NCBI GenBank assembly: GCA_008711295.1
Contig: VUYV01000120.1
Span: 235,989 to 299,988 of the forward strand
Origin: Anarhynchus alexandrinus
Taxonomy: Eukaryota; Chordata; Aves; Charadriiformes; Charadriidae
Length of the DNA: 64,000 bases
Direction: 5' to 3'
The notes beneath the pieces are model-generated. The model was not told where the DNA came from, ran no database searches, and saw only the letters and a list, made by a program, of their open reading frames with translations. Numbering within the stretch: the stretch's first letter is position 1; every line of letters starts with the position of its first letter. This document shows, in pieces, positions 36,601-51,600 of the stretch. A program made the translations under genes and the position numbers.

Positions 36601-39600
36601 TCAAAAGAACAAGTAATTTAGTACTTTAACAGAATAAGTTGAATGGAATCTCATGGGTCAAATAAAAGAGACTTTAAAGCATGAAGGTGTTTCTAATGTA
36701 GCCATCAAAGAATTAATGAAAACAATAGATAATGGAGAAAGAACTGTCTAGAACAGAAGGAGATTATAGGTCCTATCAGCTTTCTCCATCAACAGTAACA
36801 AAACAACAGCAGTTTTGGGGAAAAGAAACAGCAGAAGTGCTAACTAGACACAGACTTTGGTCAGCCAGCTGATTTTTTTCCATCTTTAATTAGTAAAAGA
36901 GAGGACATGAAATGACTGGTTATCCCACTTCTGTTATGTACAGCAGAAGCACCCATTTTGCATATAGTTCCAGAGGACCCACAAGCATTTTTCCAATGCA
37001 AGTATCACCTTGAAGAACTACAAAGTAAGTTGTGATTAAAAATATTTCCCTATGCGCTTAAAAATTCATCAACATTTTTCTGTTACAGCATTCTCTGCAA
37101 TGCACATGGACATACACACATTTAAATGGAAATTGCTACCTGTCCTCTTGTTGGCAAATCTTTTACACTGTCAGGTTTAAAGAAGGTGAAGTCAATCAGA
37201 GCCTGAAACAAAGACACTGCTTTCTCAGAATGGCCAGCCTGTCTCAGAAAGTGGCACTGCTGAATAAATATAGCTGTAAAGTAAAGAAAAAAAACTATTA
37301 TTTCAAATAAATTTTGTTGCAAAACATTTTATTACAGCCCACAAAGGACATACATGAAGTGCTGTAGAGAATAATTGTTTTGGAACAGTATCAAAATCCA
37401 AAACACAGGGAGTAACTAGCATAAATGCATGTCAAAATTGTTGTAGTTTAACTTTAAACCTCCCACTTTAAATGCAAGAAACAGATTACTTGTATTCATG
37501 CCACACATGCACTGTCCTTGATGAATAAAAGTTATACACAATGGTCTCAACTTCAACTTACCTAGCATCTGACAGAGTGGGTCATAGCCCTCTTTGAAGA
37601 TGCTGGGCATTATTACAATTCACACAGTAAGTGATTACAACAGAAATCCTTCTTGCCTAATTTTCACATGAGATAGTCACATTGGTAATACATTGGTAAT
37701 ATACCATTTTCATTGCAACTTTCATTCCCATTTTCTTTTCTTTTACATAAGAAGTCTCTTAAGAGACATCTAGTCTTTTGGCCAAAGTATTACTGCTTGA
37801 AAGTAAAAAGTCCTATTCCTTGCTCTTAAACAAATTGTTTCTGTAATCACTGCCATATCCCTACTACACACTAAGCCTCAAGTCTCAGCATAAAAGGGGA
37901 AGCAAAGCCCCAATTTTTCTGTTCATATATTCTCAATGAATCTTAAATGAAAGAGCTGAAGAAATAGCAGGTATTATAAACACCTCTATTACTAGGCAGT
38001 TCAAGGACATCTCAAGAGATATTCCATCACTCCAAATTACACTCAAGTCTTAACAAAACAATGGCTGTTCAAAAACCAAATTGCTTTAAGTCATAATCTT
38101 AATTGGCTTGCAAAAAACCTCAAGATCCATAAATCAAGACTTAAATAATTCACTGATAGTTTTGAAATAGTTCTTGAAGAACTGTTTGTTTCTTCACTAA
38201 ATGCTATGTCTTTAGACAGCTTTAAACAATCAAAATATTTAAGTGTCTAGATACACACATGTAACAACATAGGTTAGCATCAATTGCTTCTAACGATCAT
38301 CTTATCTTTTAATACTAAGTGGCAAATGATTTACTCCTTTTACTTGTATTCAGATTTACATCAGATGTGCGCACGTAAAAATTTGAATTCAGCTAGAATA
38401 TACAAACTAGGCATTTCATCCGATTTTCCTGCAACGTCAATGATTGTTTCTGATAACAAAGACAGAGATTTCTGAAGATATTTAAACAACAAAAAGTATG
38501 TTTAATTATATAATAGAATCTTCCAAAGTATTTTAACCAGTTTAGGCACTTTCCCCATCCAACTGACACTGAAAAAGTTGTCCTTTCCTAGTTTCTCAGC
38601 TTCAAACAGATGAGCTTTGATTAAAATAGTCTGAATGTACAGAATATCTCACCAGGACTTGCTGCCAAACTGGAAACAAAAATCAGTTATAAGATTTTCT
38701 ACATGATAAAAAACTATATATATTTGAAGAAATGCAGAGATCAGCATTTTCTTCCGGTGAAAGCTGAAAACAGCATGAATACATACTTATTTCAGTCCAT
38801 GATGCCAAGACACTTCTGCAGCTGAACTGACCTAAAAGATAAGGATGTTTCTCCCCAACCAGTAGGTGTAATTTGCAAAATAGGACTCTCTTTCCACAGC
38901 AAAATTTCAGAATGCTTACCTCCATTTGCTTTACATTAACAGATCCTAGTAAATTTAAAATATTACAAATTTCTATCTCAAAATTTGAGTAAAAAGTGAT
39001 CTATAATTTTAAATCAATTTTAACCCGCTTTCTTAAATTTCATGTTTTAAAAAACACCCACTTATTTCCAAGCAGGCAGTACTGTGTACTGAATTTAACA
39101 CTAGATGGCCTAATCCACCATTATTTAAAATTAGCTCTTACACTTTGTCGTTAGCAAAGGTTGAAGATACAGGCCCACCATACATCTACACTGCTATTCA
39201 CCTCATAAATATACAAAGAGTTTCACAAATTAATTATCTTAATGAACAACTTGGTAATCTTCCTAATAAGTACAGTGTCAGTTCAAATTCAGCCCAAGAA
39301 TTAGACAGTTGAGTCACTAAAAAAAAAAAATCTCAGATCAAGAAGTCTCCACTCCTATAATCTGAATCCCAAAAGGGGATGAGGACTAAATCAAAACTCT
39401 CAATAGAGTTCATGAACAAATCATTATAGTCTTAATACATTTGTCCTGAGAACGATTCATTGTGGTTTGTGCACAAAGTGACTGAAGTGTTGGAAATCAG
39501 AGACAGTAGAAGCAATTAGAAGTTATCGGGCAGTACAATATCCACCTGCCAGTACCGGATTTTTCTGTTACAGCACTTTCTCCAGTGCTTGATCCAAGAT

Positions 39601-42600
39601 GAATTAACTGAAGACTGTAAGAGACCTGAACAACTGAAACTAATTTGTAACCCAAAATCTCAATCTATAAATCCAGACTGGATATTGCATAAACAGATAG
39701 CATCATTGCTCAAACAGCAGTTAAGGACTTGGGATAAAAACAGAGGTTCCTTGGACTATGCCACATATGAAGAAATGTGGACTGCTTCATAATAGTGTCC
39801 TCTAGATGTAAAAAAGAATTAAAATGAAAAAAGCCCCAAAGATATTCATGGTGACACTAATATTTCCCCCTCCTCAGTGTATTCATAGATTAACAATCAT
39901 AATGACCCTCAAAGGTGGAGAAGCAAAATTCAAATGGAATAGGTTAAGTCATTTAGCTCCAAATAAATTTAAAGCCCATGCCAGAACTGAGCATGAACTC
40001 GTTTCTTCCCTGGATCCAGTCCAGCATCCTAACCATCTGACTAATTTTCCTTCCAGGCATAATTATATAATAAATTATAAGTGCTAGATATGTGCATACA
40101 ATGAATACAAAAGGCACGATCACACAGTATTACAGTTTATAATTCTCCATCTACAAATTGGGATGCTCAAGAAAATTTCACATCAGACTTCCCATGTCCC
40201 TTCTCTTTTCTGGATTAAAGTAATTAACTATAAAACTTTTGAACAAGAGATAAATGTTTCTTTCACAAGCCAATTTCTTTTTTAATAAATATTTTTCAAA
40301 GATAAAAGCACATCTCTCAGCTGTTGGCTGCAATTCTCCAGCCTTGACATTTGTACTATAAACCACTCAGCACGTTAGACTTTACTGAATGTTATATCAC
40401 AAACTCTCCTGGGGAAGAAAAGCATCTGCTTTGTCCATATTTGGTTGGAATATCTGCTTTAATTCTCAGCTAAGAAACCAGGATGCCAGGCATTTTGAAG
40501 AGAATAAAAATTTCCTGTAATGCATAGGAAAGTCAATTCTTATAGAGAATGTATTCAACTCCTGTGAAGACCATTCCGACCACAACATGAAACAGAAAGA
40601 ACCTTACCTAGCATAGCTTCTTCTGTACCAGGCAGTAGAGGATGTGATACCATGCTGCCATCCTGAACAGCTGCTAATGTAGTCAAACATTTTCCATAGA
40701 GACTATTGATTTTTGAAACAGAAAAGGTAGTGAACTGACTTTGACAGAACAGGAGATATTTCTTCCACAGCTCCGGATTATTTGGATGTAAGAAAATTAG
40801 CTTCTGCCACTCTTTGATCAAAGCTGGTGGTTCCCAGAACTCCGTGCAAAGCTTCAGCCTGGCGAGTTTCAGATCAACGTTACTTGGGTTGCTTTCAATT
40901 GCCCTCTCTAAAATAGCCAGTTTCTTTTCTAAGATTAACTTCAGTGATTTTCTTCTTACTTCCTGCTCTCCCTTACTGGCATAAGGGCTAGGTCCTCTCA
41001 TTAACTCATCCTTAAAACAAAAGAAAAATCATGACAACATTAGGAAGAATCATCACTAGAATCACGAAAAGAACGCTGACATTTGTGAAAATTACTTAAC
41101 AGCTCATTCTTTACCAAGAGAAGATATATAGTCCTGAACAATGGAAACTACAATATAATGTTCGCGTATTTATTACTTATAGCAAGCAACCAGGTCAGTC
41201 AAAACACCTACCTGAAAAGAAACAAATTCCATCCAAGCGTTAATGTCTCTTGGGTTTTCTCTGACTTTCTTGTTATGTTCTTCAACTTTTGTCATCAGAA
41301 TGGAGTTAATGTTTATCCCAGGTTCTTGAATTGTTTGCTGCGTATTTACAGGCTCATGTTCTGCATCCTTGCACCCTTTCCCTTGTAGCCACACTGTAGT
41401 TGATGGATCATAAATCCCAAGAGGATTTACCTCTGTTGTGTCAGAAGGATCATCAGCTTCCACGTGGAAAACTGGTATAAAAGCAGCTGGGTCAGATGGA
41501 GAACTTTTATTGCAAACAGGAATCCCATCTGTGTTCAGCATCTTCACATTGTTCTTTGTGAAGTAGCGCTCAGGTCGCCTCTGTAATTGCTTCCTTTTTG
41601 ATGCAGAACTGTCCCAAGTTATACACTGTTTCTTTGCATCTATGCCAAGACAGGACTCTCCTCTCCTTTTGTATCTTAGAAAGAAAAATACAATTAAACA
41701 TCTTCTAAAATACACGTTAGAAAAGATACCTCCTTTTATGAAAGAAAGCCTGGAAGAAGTACTTTAATTCAAATTGACCTTCAAAAGTAAGAAATTGGTA
41801 ACTTTCTCCTAAACTAAGACTTCAATTTCTATATTTTTTTGGTGCCATCACATCTTTTATTATCATACTAAGCTTCCTCTGAGTTCAACAGTATCTTGCA
41901 TACTAAGCAGAAGAAAAAATATTTTTTTTCCTCCTATCATTTTAAGCCACGTAGACAAATTTGGAGAAAGAACAACAAACAGCTTTATTTAAATCTATTT
42001 AGATTAGATTATTTGAAACTGAAAAATCAGAAACCAGTAGTTCAGTGCAGTAATATCTTTCTATATCCCTAAGCCTCTATACATTTCATATGCCAAGAAG
42101 TGGGCAGGTACGAGTGGGGGGAAAGAGAGACCAGGTTCATAAAGGCCACAATAATCCTATGGATTAAGAAAGGAAAATACCATCTTAAAATATTACCAAG
42201 AATGTAATTTCAGTGGCAGACACAGTGACATGCAATGTTAAAATAACACTTTTCATCTCAAACAATAGCTGAGAATCCAAAGGTGGCAGAAAATTGGAAT
42301 GGATTGTAACCAGGCAATTTTACTGCAAAAGGTATATACACTACAAAAATAAAACCCATAAATCCTCCCTCCTCCACAAATAATTGCTTTTTATATATAG
42401 TAAACAATTTTTCTTGAGAACATCAAGAAGTGCACATACATAATGCATGAGCTCAGTGTTGGCTCCTCTATATAAGCTTCTCCATTAATGTGGGGAAATG
42501 TTCTGAAGGGTCATCCCAATACCAGTAACCCACTAAGGACGTTGAATACGCAATTTCATCTATACTCATTTGAAATGTAGCAATGCATAAGATAGATACA

Positions 42601-45600
42601 CTTTGGTACAATGTCTGGGTGATCTAACATAGAATCTGCTAAGGAAATACCTGTACTTTTTTTTTGCAAGGATATCAAACTGTTCAAGTAAATAAACCTC
42701 TTGACAAATCTACTACTAAATAATCAGTACCTTCATTTCCCTTTCAGACACAGAAACAGAACAATAGAGATCAAATGGGGCACTCGCCCAAAGATGATCT
42801 ATAACAGAACCCTGGATTTCTGACCTCAAAACCATGCTTTTGAAACTGCCCCATGCTGCCACCTCCAGATGGCAGTTCTACAAGTTCACATACCTGCAGT
42901 CTACCACACAGACAATGTTTTTAGAAAAAATGGAAGTCATGCACTTTTACTCCCATTATTTCATGGCATCCTTTGCCTTTTAAAATATTAACGCCTAATG
43001 CAAACTCAAATTTTGAAATAAACTATTCAGTTACCTTATTTTCTCATCTTTTACATAAAAACTTCAGAGCCAGACTCAAGTAAGTGAATCTTGAGATAGT
43101 GACTTTGTGACAGCTTGAATACCAATGGAAACCAACATATTGTACCTTGCTATGTCCCCTCGATACAGCGATTTGTAGGCCCAGTTTGCAGGGTCTGATT
43201 TCTTGTCTATTCTGAAGGTTTCTGTTGTGGAAGCCTGGATATCATCAAGCCAAACAAAGCGATTGCTGGTAAGATTTGATGTTTTCTTATCTAGACTGAA
43301 GAAAAGGAGTAGTATATTCTAAACATTTGTGCACATATTCAGCATTTACAAAACCAAGGAAACATTGCATTTCTGTAGTTCATAATAATTTAATTTACTC
43401 AAAGTCATGGTACATGATCCATTATTGCAAAGTCAGTCACATGCTCGGAAAAAAAACAGCTGGAAATACGCTAATAGGACCATCGAAACCAAACACACCT
43501 TGCATTTCCAAAAATTGGATTTAGGATTATGGAAGGCAATAACAAGATTTAACCAATTGTTTGGCAAACTATAATCTGAAAGCCATATATTACTACTTTT
43601 AAAATTTAGTTTTGTTTTAGTAAGATGCTACAATTAAGAAAAAGAGAAAAATCTGTAAAAGGATTATGTTGATTAGCTGTAATTATACCCACGTATTTGA
43701 TAAAATGGTGTGCAAAGTGGTTTATGAATGAACTTAACTGGAAATTGCTACATGCTTCCAACTGAAGACAACTATGAACTTCCAATCTGAATTTGTGTTA
43801 CAAATATGTAACTTAGTAAATGAGTTCTATAGTCTTGAGAAGCTTTCTAAAATTTCACAACATCTATTGCATTTATAGTGATTTTGTGGTTCAGGTTTCA
43901 AAAACAATCTCCTGAAAAATCAATATTCTTTCAGTATCGACAATTTATGGAAAGAGGTGAAAAAACTGCAAAAACTTCAGCCCTTTCATTTGGGCAATGC
44001 ACTGGTTGGTTGGCCCAGTATAGCAAACAGCTGATGAACCAGGTTCAGCACTTAAGTCCACTCCATCCAGCCCAGACACCCTTCCAGCAAAGACAAAAGT
44101 GACTGGGCAGAACACAATGGTCTTTGCCTCCCAATGATTTTTATTGTGCTTCCTCACAGCCAAGTAAGCCTTAGCTGCCACAAACCAACAACTGAGTCTT
44201 CATACGGGAGGAGGTGAGTGTGGCTAGAGGCATCAGACAAAACCTCCAGCACCACTGCCATTCTTCGACAGCGAAGCAATGTTAAGATCCCATGGCACAA
44301 GCACATGCCCACAAGCTTGTGCTCTCAGCTCCTGGTTAATCTGCATTGGGAAAAGTAGTAAACTGGGGGAAGTCAAGGACTGCCTGGACTACGCCCAGCT
44401 GTAACAACAATTCCTCAATGTCACCAAATCCTCACTCTGTCCCCAGGAGCAGCTGCAGTGCTGTGAATTAGAGCCAGAGCTGCTGACACTAAAGAAAAAA
44501 AACAGGAACTAGGGAATCAGAGACAGGCAAAATGGCTGCTCAGACTAGCAAACATGTTGAGAAACATGGAAAGATGACTTACACAGCCAGTTAGATTGGG
44601 CCACTTCGAATGAAATTATCAAAACCCAACTGGCTAAGAAAAGCACAGCTAGGTATGCCAAACTTGAACATTCAGTACGTTCACAGAACCTCTTTTACTG
44701 CTTAAAGATCGTGCTAGTCACGAGATAACCTATTTTCTTGTTCCATAAAAAAATGACACCTCCACTAATTACACAGTACTTTAGAGCTCCTGGAATTCAC
44801 AAAAAAGATCTAGCAAAACAATTTCAATTGTTCAAATACCCATCTAGATGTACCATGAGCAAGAAGTATGAAGCACACAGCACAGAGCAATAAATGGCTG
44901 GACATAAAAGAAATGTTAAATCATACAAGAAACTTTGTCTTAATATGAAAAAAAGGAAATGTTAACTCTCTGAGGAGGAAGTCATATTACAAGGCAAACA
45001 CAGCTGTATATTAAGACTTCTGCACTAGTTAAGAATAATGTTTAATGCAATCCCTCTCCAAACTCTCCCAAAAGAAGATCCATGAAAGGAAACAAGACGC
45101 TTACAAAAATTCACCATAAGCCTCTACATGTTCTTAAAAATATATTTCATTACCACCATACCATGCTTTGTTCTGCAGAACAGTACTTCACAGAACATTT
45201 TAGTCACAGTTTTTCAGATATGTTTAAACAAGTGGTTCTAATTCTATTTTCATTGCTTTGAATGCAGGTTTAGTCAAATACAGCTTAGACAAAAACGACC
45301 CACCAGTGGTAAGAATTTCATTCATAAAGTTGAGACAAATACAAGAATACAATGAATTTACATCTTGCATAGTATTAATAAATACATACTTTGCTGCTGC
45401 TTCCTTTTCATGATTTCTGCCACTTCCTGTGGCTTTGTCCTTGATGTGCTTAGTGTCTAGGTCCGATTCACTGCTACTGGAGTCCCCTTTGGTTTTCTTT
45501 TTTGTCTTCTTGTAGTGGTGATGCTTTTTCTTTTTCTTTTTCCTTTTCTTACTTGACTGTTTCAGACTCTCATCTGTATCACTTTCCCCTGACAACTCTG

Positions 45601-48600
45601 ATCTTGAAGTAGTCCTGCTTGGAAACAGAGTAGGTTTAGATTGGATATTAGGAAAAAGTTCTTCACAGAAAGGGTTGTCAAGCATCGGAACAGGCTGCCC
45701 AGGGAAGCGGTGGAGTCGCCATCCCTGGAGGTATTTAAAAGACGGGCAGATGTGGTGCTGAGGGACATGGTTTAGTGGTGGGTTTTGGCAGTGTTAGGTT
45801 GATAATTGGACTTGATCTTAAGGGTCCCTTCCAACCTATGAGATTCTAAGTATGTATCTATATACACCTATATATCTACTGTGAAGAAATATGACCATAA
45901 GAAAGCTCAGAATCATTTTACACTTTACATTTATTCTTCCTGTATTTTTGGAGAAGAGAGTTAGCAGCAACACATACAATAAAAGTGATATAAATCTGCA
46001 TTAAATAACAACTATCTTTATTTTTTCAGCTGCTGGGATTACTGACAACCATTCTTAAAGTTTTAATTGTCAAAGGCATTTTGATGTGTGATCTGTATAA
46101 ATATCCATCTGTTATCATCGCCAAATTAAAGAAGATGACTGAGCTAATAAAATTTCCTAACTTTGCTAAGACAATTTAGGTCAAGCTAAAGGGACAAGAA
46201 ATCTTTCAGGGTGACCTACAAAAGAGAAATTCTGCATTTTTTTCCCTTGTTTCTTTATGATTTACATAATAAATATCAAAACCACTTTTAAAATCACTTC
46301 CAGATTAGAAATTCAAATCTTACCAATCAAAGAACAATTTCTGATGACTGAATTAATGTTACCATATAATACAACGCAGTAGCAAACACTACATGCAACA
46401 TACAACTGACTCACTGAGAAATCACACAAAGGACAGATAGTTTTGGTAAACACATGTATATCATTGTACCTACTACATACCCTCCCATATTTAATAATCA
46501 ACTGAAGTAATGGAGGTGTTCTCTAACCCTTAATTAAAGCACAAGCTTTTTTTAAAGTGTTTTTCTGGAATCTTTCAGTAAGAGAAAGCAGTGACAAGTG
46601 TCCGTATTCCTAATATGTCAAGAAAAGAAAATGCAGCATTTCAGAAGCACCTCAAAAAAAAACCCCAAACCCCAAACAAACAACCTTACACAATTTATTT
46701 AAGGGCAGTAAGAAAAAAGAAGCCATGGGAGAACCATTAGCTGACCTTTAACACACACACACACACACACTCTCCCCCAAACCAAAGAAACAACCCAAAA
46801 CCCCCAAAACTCACCAACTATGTTGGAGTAATTAATTCTTACTGAATTGAGAATGTACCCTAGTAATAGGCAAAAAGATCAAACATTTCCCTGTATGCTA
46901 TTTTTTGAGAAATTCTTTTTCAAAGATTAATTAAATATGGTGGGTTTACTATGTCATTCTATTTGAATGATAATTTGTAAATTCCTTAGCTTTATGACAT
47001 TACAGTCCTGAAAAAACGTGAAGAAATCTAAGCAGAATATATGACTGATAAACAGAACAGTGATTGCATTTCAACCACACAATACATGTAAATGTAAGAA
47101 TAAGTATACAAAAAGATATATTTAGCCGTGATTGTTATTATAAAGACATTCTCTATCATAACCACCAACAGTCATTGTAAATACAGGCGTTTGTATCAAA
47201 TTAAAAGTGACTAAGTTTTTGAACTTGGCAACCGCAACTTGATTCCTTTAATTAAGTTAGTGCTAGTTACAGTGTAGATATGCCAACTATAGCAACTATT
47301 CTAGTGAAGCTATTAAAACTAGTTCTTCAGCAAATGTGGCTGCTTAAGGCTCATTTTTTTTAAAGAATATAATCAGCCACTTCAGTGATAAGCATGTTCT
47401 ACACAGCCGCACAACTTGATACATGTAATGTTTCATTAATTTGCATCTTCAATGAGTTTTTAAAAAGTTAAAAACTCGACTGTGAAATGGCTGATTGAAC
47501 TGGTTTTCACAGAGAAATCACAAAGATGATGCTTAATCTTTACATTATTTCAAGGGTCACTTAGGACATCCAAAAACTAACGAAGAATCATGATCACTCC
47601 ATTCCCTTTCCATTCCGAAATAACAATGATTTAAATGCAGCTGTGAGAAAAAGAAAATGGGAATGTAATTGCATAAGTATAATTTCTCATTATTTTAAGT
47701 TAAAGGACATGGAAGCATTATTCATACTTTTCTATATGACTCAGTTCAAGCCTTTTTAAATACTGAACAAGCGAATGAAAAGCAGCCCTATAAGCTCCTG
47801 ATTTTGGTCTCACATAATAAAAGATAAGCAGGACAAAAGAAAGAGGCTATTTTAAAAGATATTGAAGTACATTCTACCTTATTAGTGGTGATTTTTCAGG
47901 GATGAGATTTGCAACTTCTGTAGTGCGCTGATGCAGTAATAGTGCATCTTCCGTAGAGAAGCTTGGGTTACTAAGCCAGTCCAATTCTGCAGGTAAAGAA
48001 AAGTGTGAGATCAACACAAGTTAGCTTGCTCTGGTTTTTTGAAGTTGGGGGTTAACCTAGTCAGCAGACAGCTAAATTTGCAGCAAATGTCACTAAGTCA
48101 TGTGTAATAATTGAACATATTGGAAAGCAGTCCATGAAATTTCCATTTAGCAGAACACTAGGTTGTAATGAGGTAAAATATTTAGGAGCTGGAATCTTCC
48201 CCTGACATCAATCTAAGCTTCAAAAACCCACTACACAATAATACTTAAAAGTTCATATTGAAAGCAGATAATATGTTTCATATACTTTAAAAAAAAAATC
48301 TGTCCAATATTATTTTTTAATATGTAAAAATTCGAACTTTATATATTTACATATTGTATAACTATGTTATATATGCATAATTATATACAATCTTCTAATT
48401 TATCTTCATAGATTTTAATATATTAATGATAATTATTATATACAATATATAATATGTATATATACATATTTAACAAGTAAAATTGAAAAAATTACAGAAG
48501 GGCATAATTAAATGAAAGGTGTAGTTAATGAATGCAATACAAATTACACAAAATTAGAAAAGCGTACTTTACTCACTGCATGGAAAATATTTTTGACACA

Positions 48601-51600
48601 ATTTTATTGATAGGGACGCCCATTACTGATAAGAATACTCAAGTGTTTTATACAAGGTCAAAACGTGTCACTGGATTCTCAGTTATCTAACCACTGAAAA
48701 CCATTAGACTTTTAAATAGTGTGAAAAAAAGGCTAATTGATGCTAATTTTGATATATTAGTCAGCATTAAGCATTTTGCTAGACCTCAGCCATTTCACTC
48801 ATCAGACAAGATCAGATACTGACAGGATGTGGAGGGGGAATTTTTTTGCCATAATTTTACTGGTATTAAGACTTCTGTAACAATTTTCATAGAGATTTCA
48901 TTTCTGGAATTCTTCTAAATATGTGAAATTTTCTAACATATTAAACAACAAATGTTATTTCACATAAGCACAGAATTTAACATCAGCCTCTCGAGTGCCA
49001 GACCACAGGAGATAACAACAAAAGGAACAAATTTGGTCTCCCTGACTGTTCTCCATGCTCTTTACAACCATTTTTGCCTCAGTGTTTTTCCTGTCACACT
49101 CTCATCTTTGTGCTTTTGACTACACTGACCTCTAATCCTTAAATAGCATGAACTCATTGTCTGCCAAGCCATACATCTCTCCTCCTTCTAAAGTATTTCT
49201 TTCAGAAATAGCTCTTCATACCAAAACTCCTTCTTCCATCTCACATCCCTGAATTGTTGTCCACAAAGGGATTTAAAATGGAGCAGGCTGCAAAACAGGT
49301 GGTTAACCTAAGTTAAACTCATCAAGAAGTACATCCAATCAAGCAAAGCTCCAGTTCACATTTCCCAAGAGACTGCCCCTGCTACCAAAGACCAAAAGCT
49401 TGTGGGGAGGGCCACCTTCTCTGGTTCATCTTGAACCTCCACCTCTGCACAGAGGAGAACCCGCCATTCACAGCAATGTCAGGACCAAATCACACTTCCC
49501 ACAAGCGCCCTAACCAGTACGCTGCAGAACACTGCCACACACCATTGCCCAGCTCACCAAAATGTAGGATGTAGACTGGAAAAAATAAAAATTCAGCTGT
49601 ATAATATATATGCATATTATTGCAACCTTCTGCCTGGCAATGAGAATCAGCAAACCTAAGGCAAATACACTACCCTACTTTGTTGCATATAAACATGACA
49701 TTTCTTTATCACTTACAGGAAAATACTTAAGATATATTGATGTAAAATTAGAATAAAAAATGAAATATTAAAACCATTATCTTTACTTGCCTAGTTAAAA
49801 TATTATAAAAATCTACTATTTCATTTAAATTAATCCACCCTGGCACAAACACTTTAAGTATGTGTCTATGACTCTAAAACTGTAAATCTACCACAAAGCA
49901 TTCTTCCCAAACATTTGGTGAGCTTAAAGGAGAAAGATTTATGCTGGATAATATCCAAGCAACATTCCACTCACCTATCAAAATAATTATTTCCCCTGCT
50001 AGGGAATAAAGTTTTATGCAACAATAAGTTAATTTCTTATTTCAATCCTGTAAGAATTACTTCTAAGAAGAATTGTATTTAGTATTTTCCATGAAATATC
50101 AAAATGTTTCTCATGGATAATTCTGTAACCATTATATTTAAAACACACAGGAGTTAAATAAATTCATACACCTGATAGCCACATAATCAAATTAGAGTTA
50201 ATAATTCAATATATGTCACGCAGTATACCAAGTGCTGCTTTATACATGAGATTTTTGAGGTATATTTATTAAATGTGATATTGATTTTAAAAATTATTAT
50301 CTTCCTTATATTAAATTATTTCTGCTTTTTTGGTAACAAAAATAGGGTGTAAAGAACGCAGAGGCAAACTGCAACCCTACAATGTTTTTCCACTGGTCAC
50401 ACTCTGGTCTTCCTTAAACAGAAAAATTCAGAGAAAATACAATGGTCCAGAGCACTCCAGATTTCAGTAAATGCAACTAATCTGTGGATAAAGCCTTTTA
50501 TTTATTTACAGAAATAAAGCAGATATTTAATTCCCTTTAAAAAAAATAAATCCATCTTTGTTTTGATTTGCGTTGCATTAACCAGATGCACCTAACAAAA
50601 CAGAAAAATTTACTGGTTGGCAGTCTCTGATGTAAAGGTGCATCACATAACAGCACAAAACTGTAACTTATTAGACAGATGGATCTCCTTAAAATTATTA
50701 TAGAAGTTCCAAAGGTATACAAAACATACCTGATTTGTCTTTGGCCAGATCTCAAATAACATACTTCAGGCACAAAGATATTCTTTGTAGTTTTTGAGCT
50801 ACTCTTCTTTTTAATAAATTATTGTTTCCCTTTGTAATGTGTAATAAATCACGTACTAGTACTATTTTTGGTGGAAATAAATGTATTGTAAGGTAGTTCT
50901 GTATTGATTTCAATGAGGAATTATGGTTCAAAAATCACTTGAAATATACTAATACTAATCCTCATGACACTTAATAAAACACTGGGTTATGTTTTTTTTA
51001 AAAAGTAAGCTCGAAGGCAGAATGAAGTTAAATAATTTGCCTTCAGTCATACAGTGTTGTTGATGACAAAATTCAGAATTCAAGACTTACAATATTCAGA
51101 CCATTAGGAAAAAAGTTCAAGATGTTTATCTTTTAAAAGACCTTAGATCAAGATCTTGAAGTGCTGTATGCATCAAAACAGGCTTCTCGTTGATTTCAAG
51201 GGCATAATATCAGCTCCTCCAGAGATTAATGCAGAGAATGCATTTTTTAATATTATTCATCAGTGTAAACACTTTAGATACAGACCAGCCCAAACTAGGA
51301 AAAAAATGTTTGCATATAACTATGCTAAATTTTATAACCTTGAGCCTTATGGCACTACAGTGCCAAGAAACTTCCAAATGGAGATACAGATCCTTAGCAG
51401 CACTAAGAGCTTCAGTCTTAAAAACTGAAAAATATAAAGCAGCTGATACATTTATTTTTAAAATGGCATTATTGACCACATCGACAAAATGAACACAGAA
51501 GAAAACAAAGAAAGAAAGCAGTAAATCTCCAGCTGTTTTAGAAAACACAATAAAACATGGGGCTGACAAACCATATACACTTCCCTAAGGCACAAAACAC

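Larger units (their letters stand above)
32051..37139 (-). other. NRDE2: NRDE2 introns 9, 8 and 7
   Basis: Intron 9 is 32051-32770, intron 8 is 32947-34975 and intron 7 is 35097-37139. Apart from a doubtful MIR-like patch at 35670-35800 and an unidentified repeat-like patch at 33140-33330, no feature was recognised. Confidence 0.55.
41675..45389 (-). other. NRDE2: NRDE2 introns 4 and 3
   Basis: Intron 4 is 41675-43145 (one MIR-like remnant); intron 3 is 43296-45389, without a recognised element. The short intron 5 is 41011-41211. Confidence 0.55.

Noticed and set aside
43291..43295. Alternative acceptor CTAG for NRDE2 exon 4, five bases inside the chosen one
   Set aside because: It would put a stop codon directly after the junction; the CTTCAG acceptor keeps the frame into the conserved RFVWLDDIQ block.
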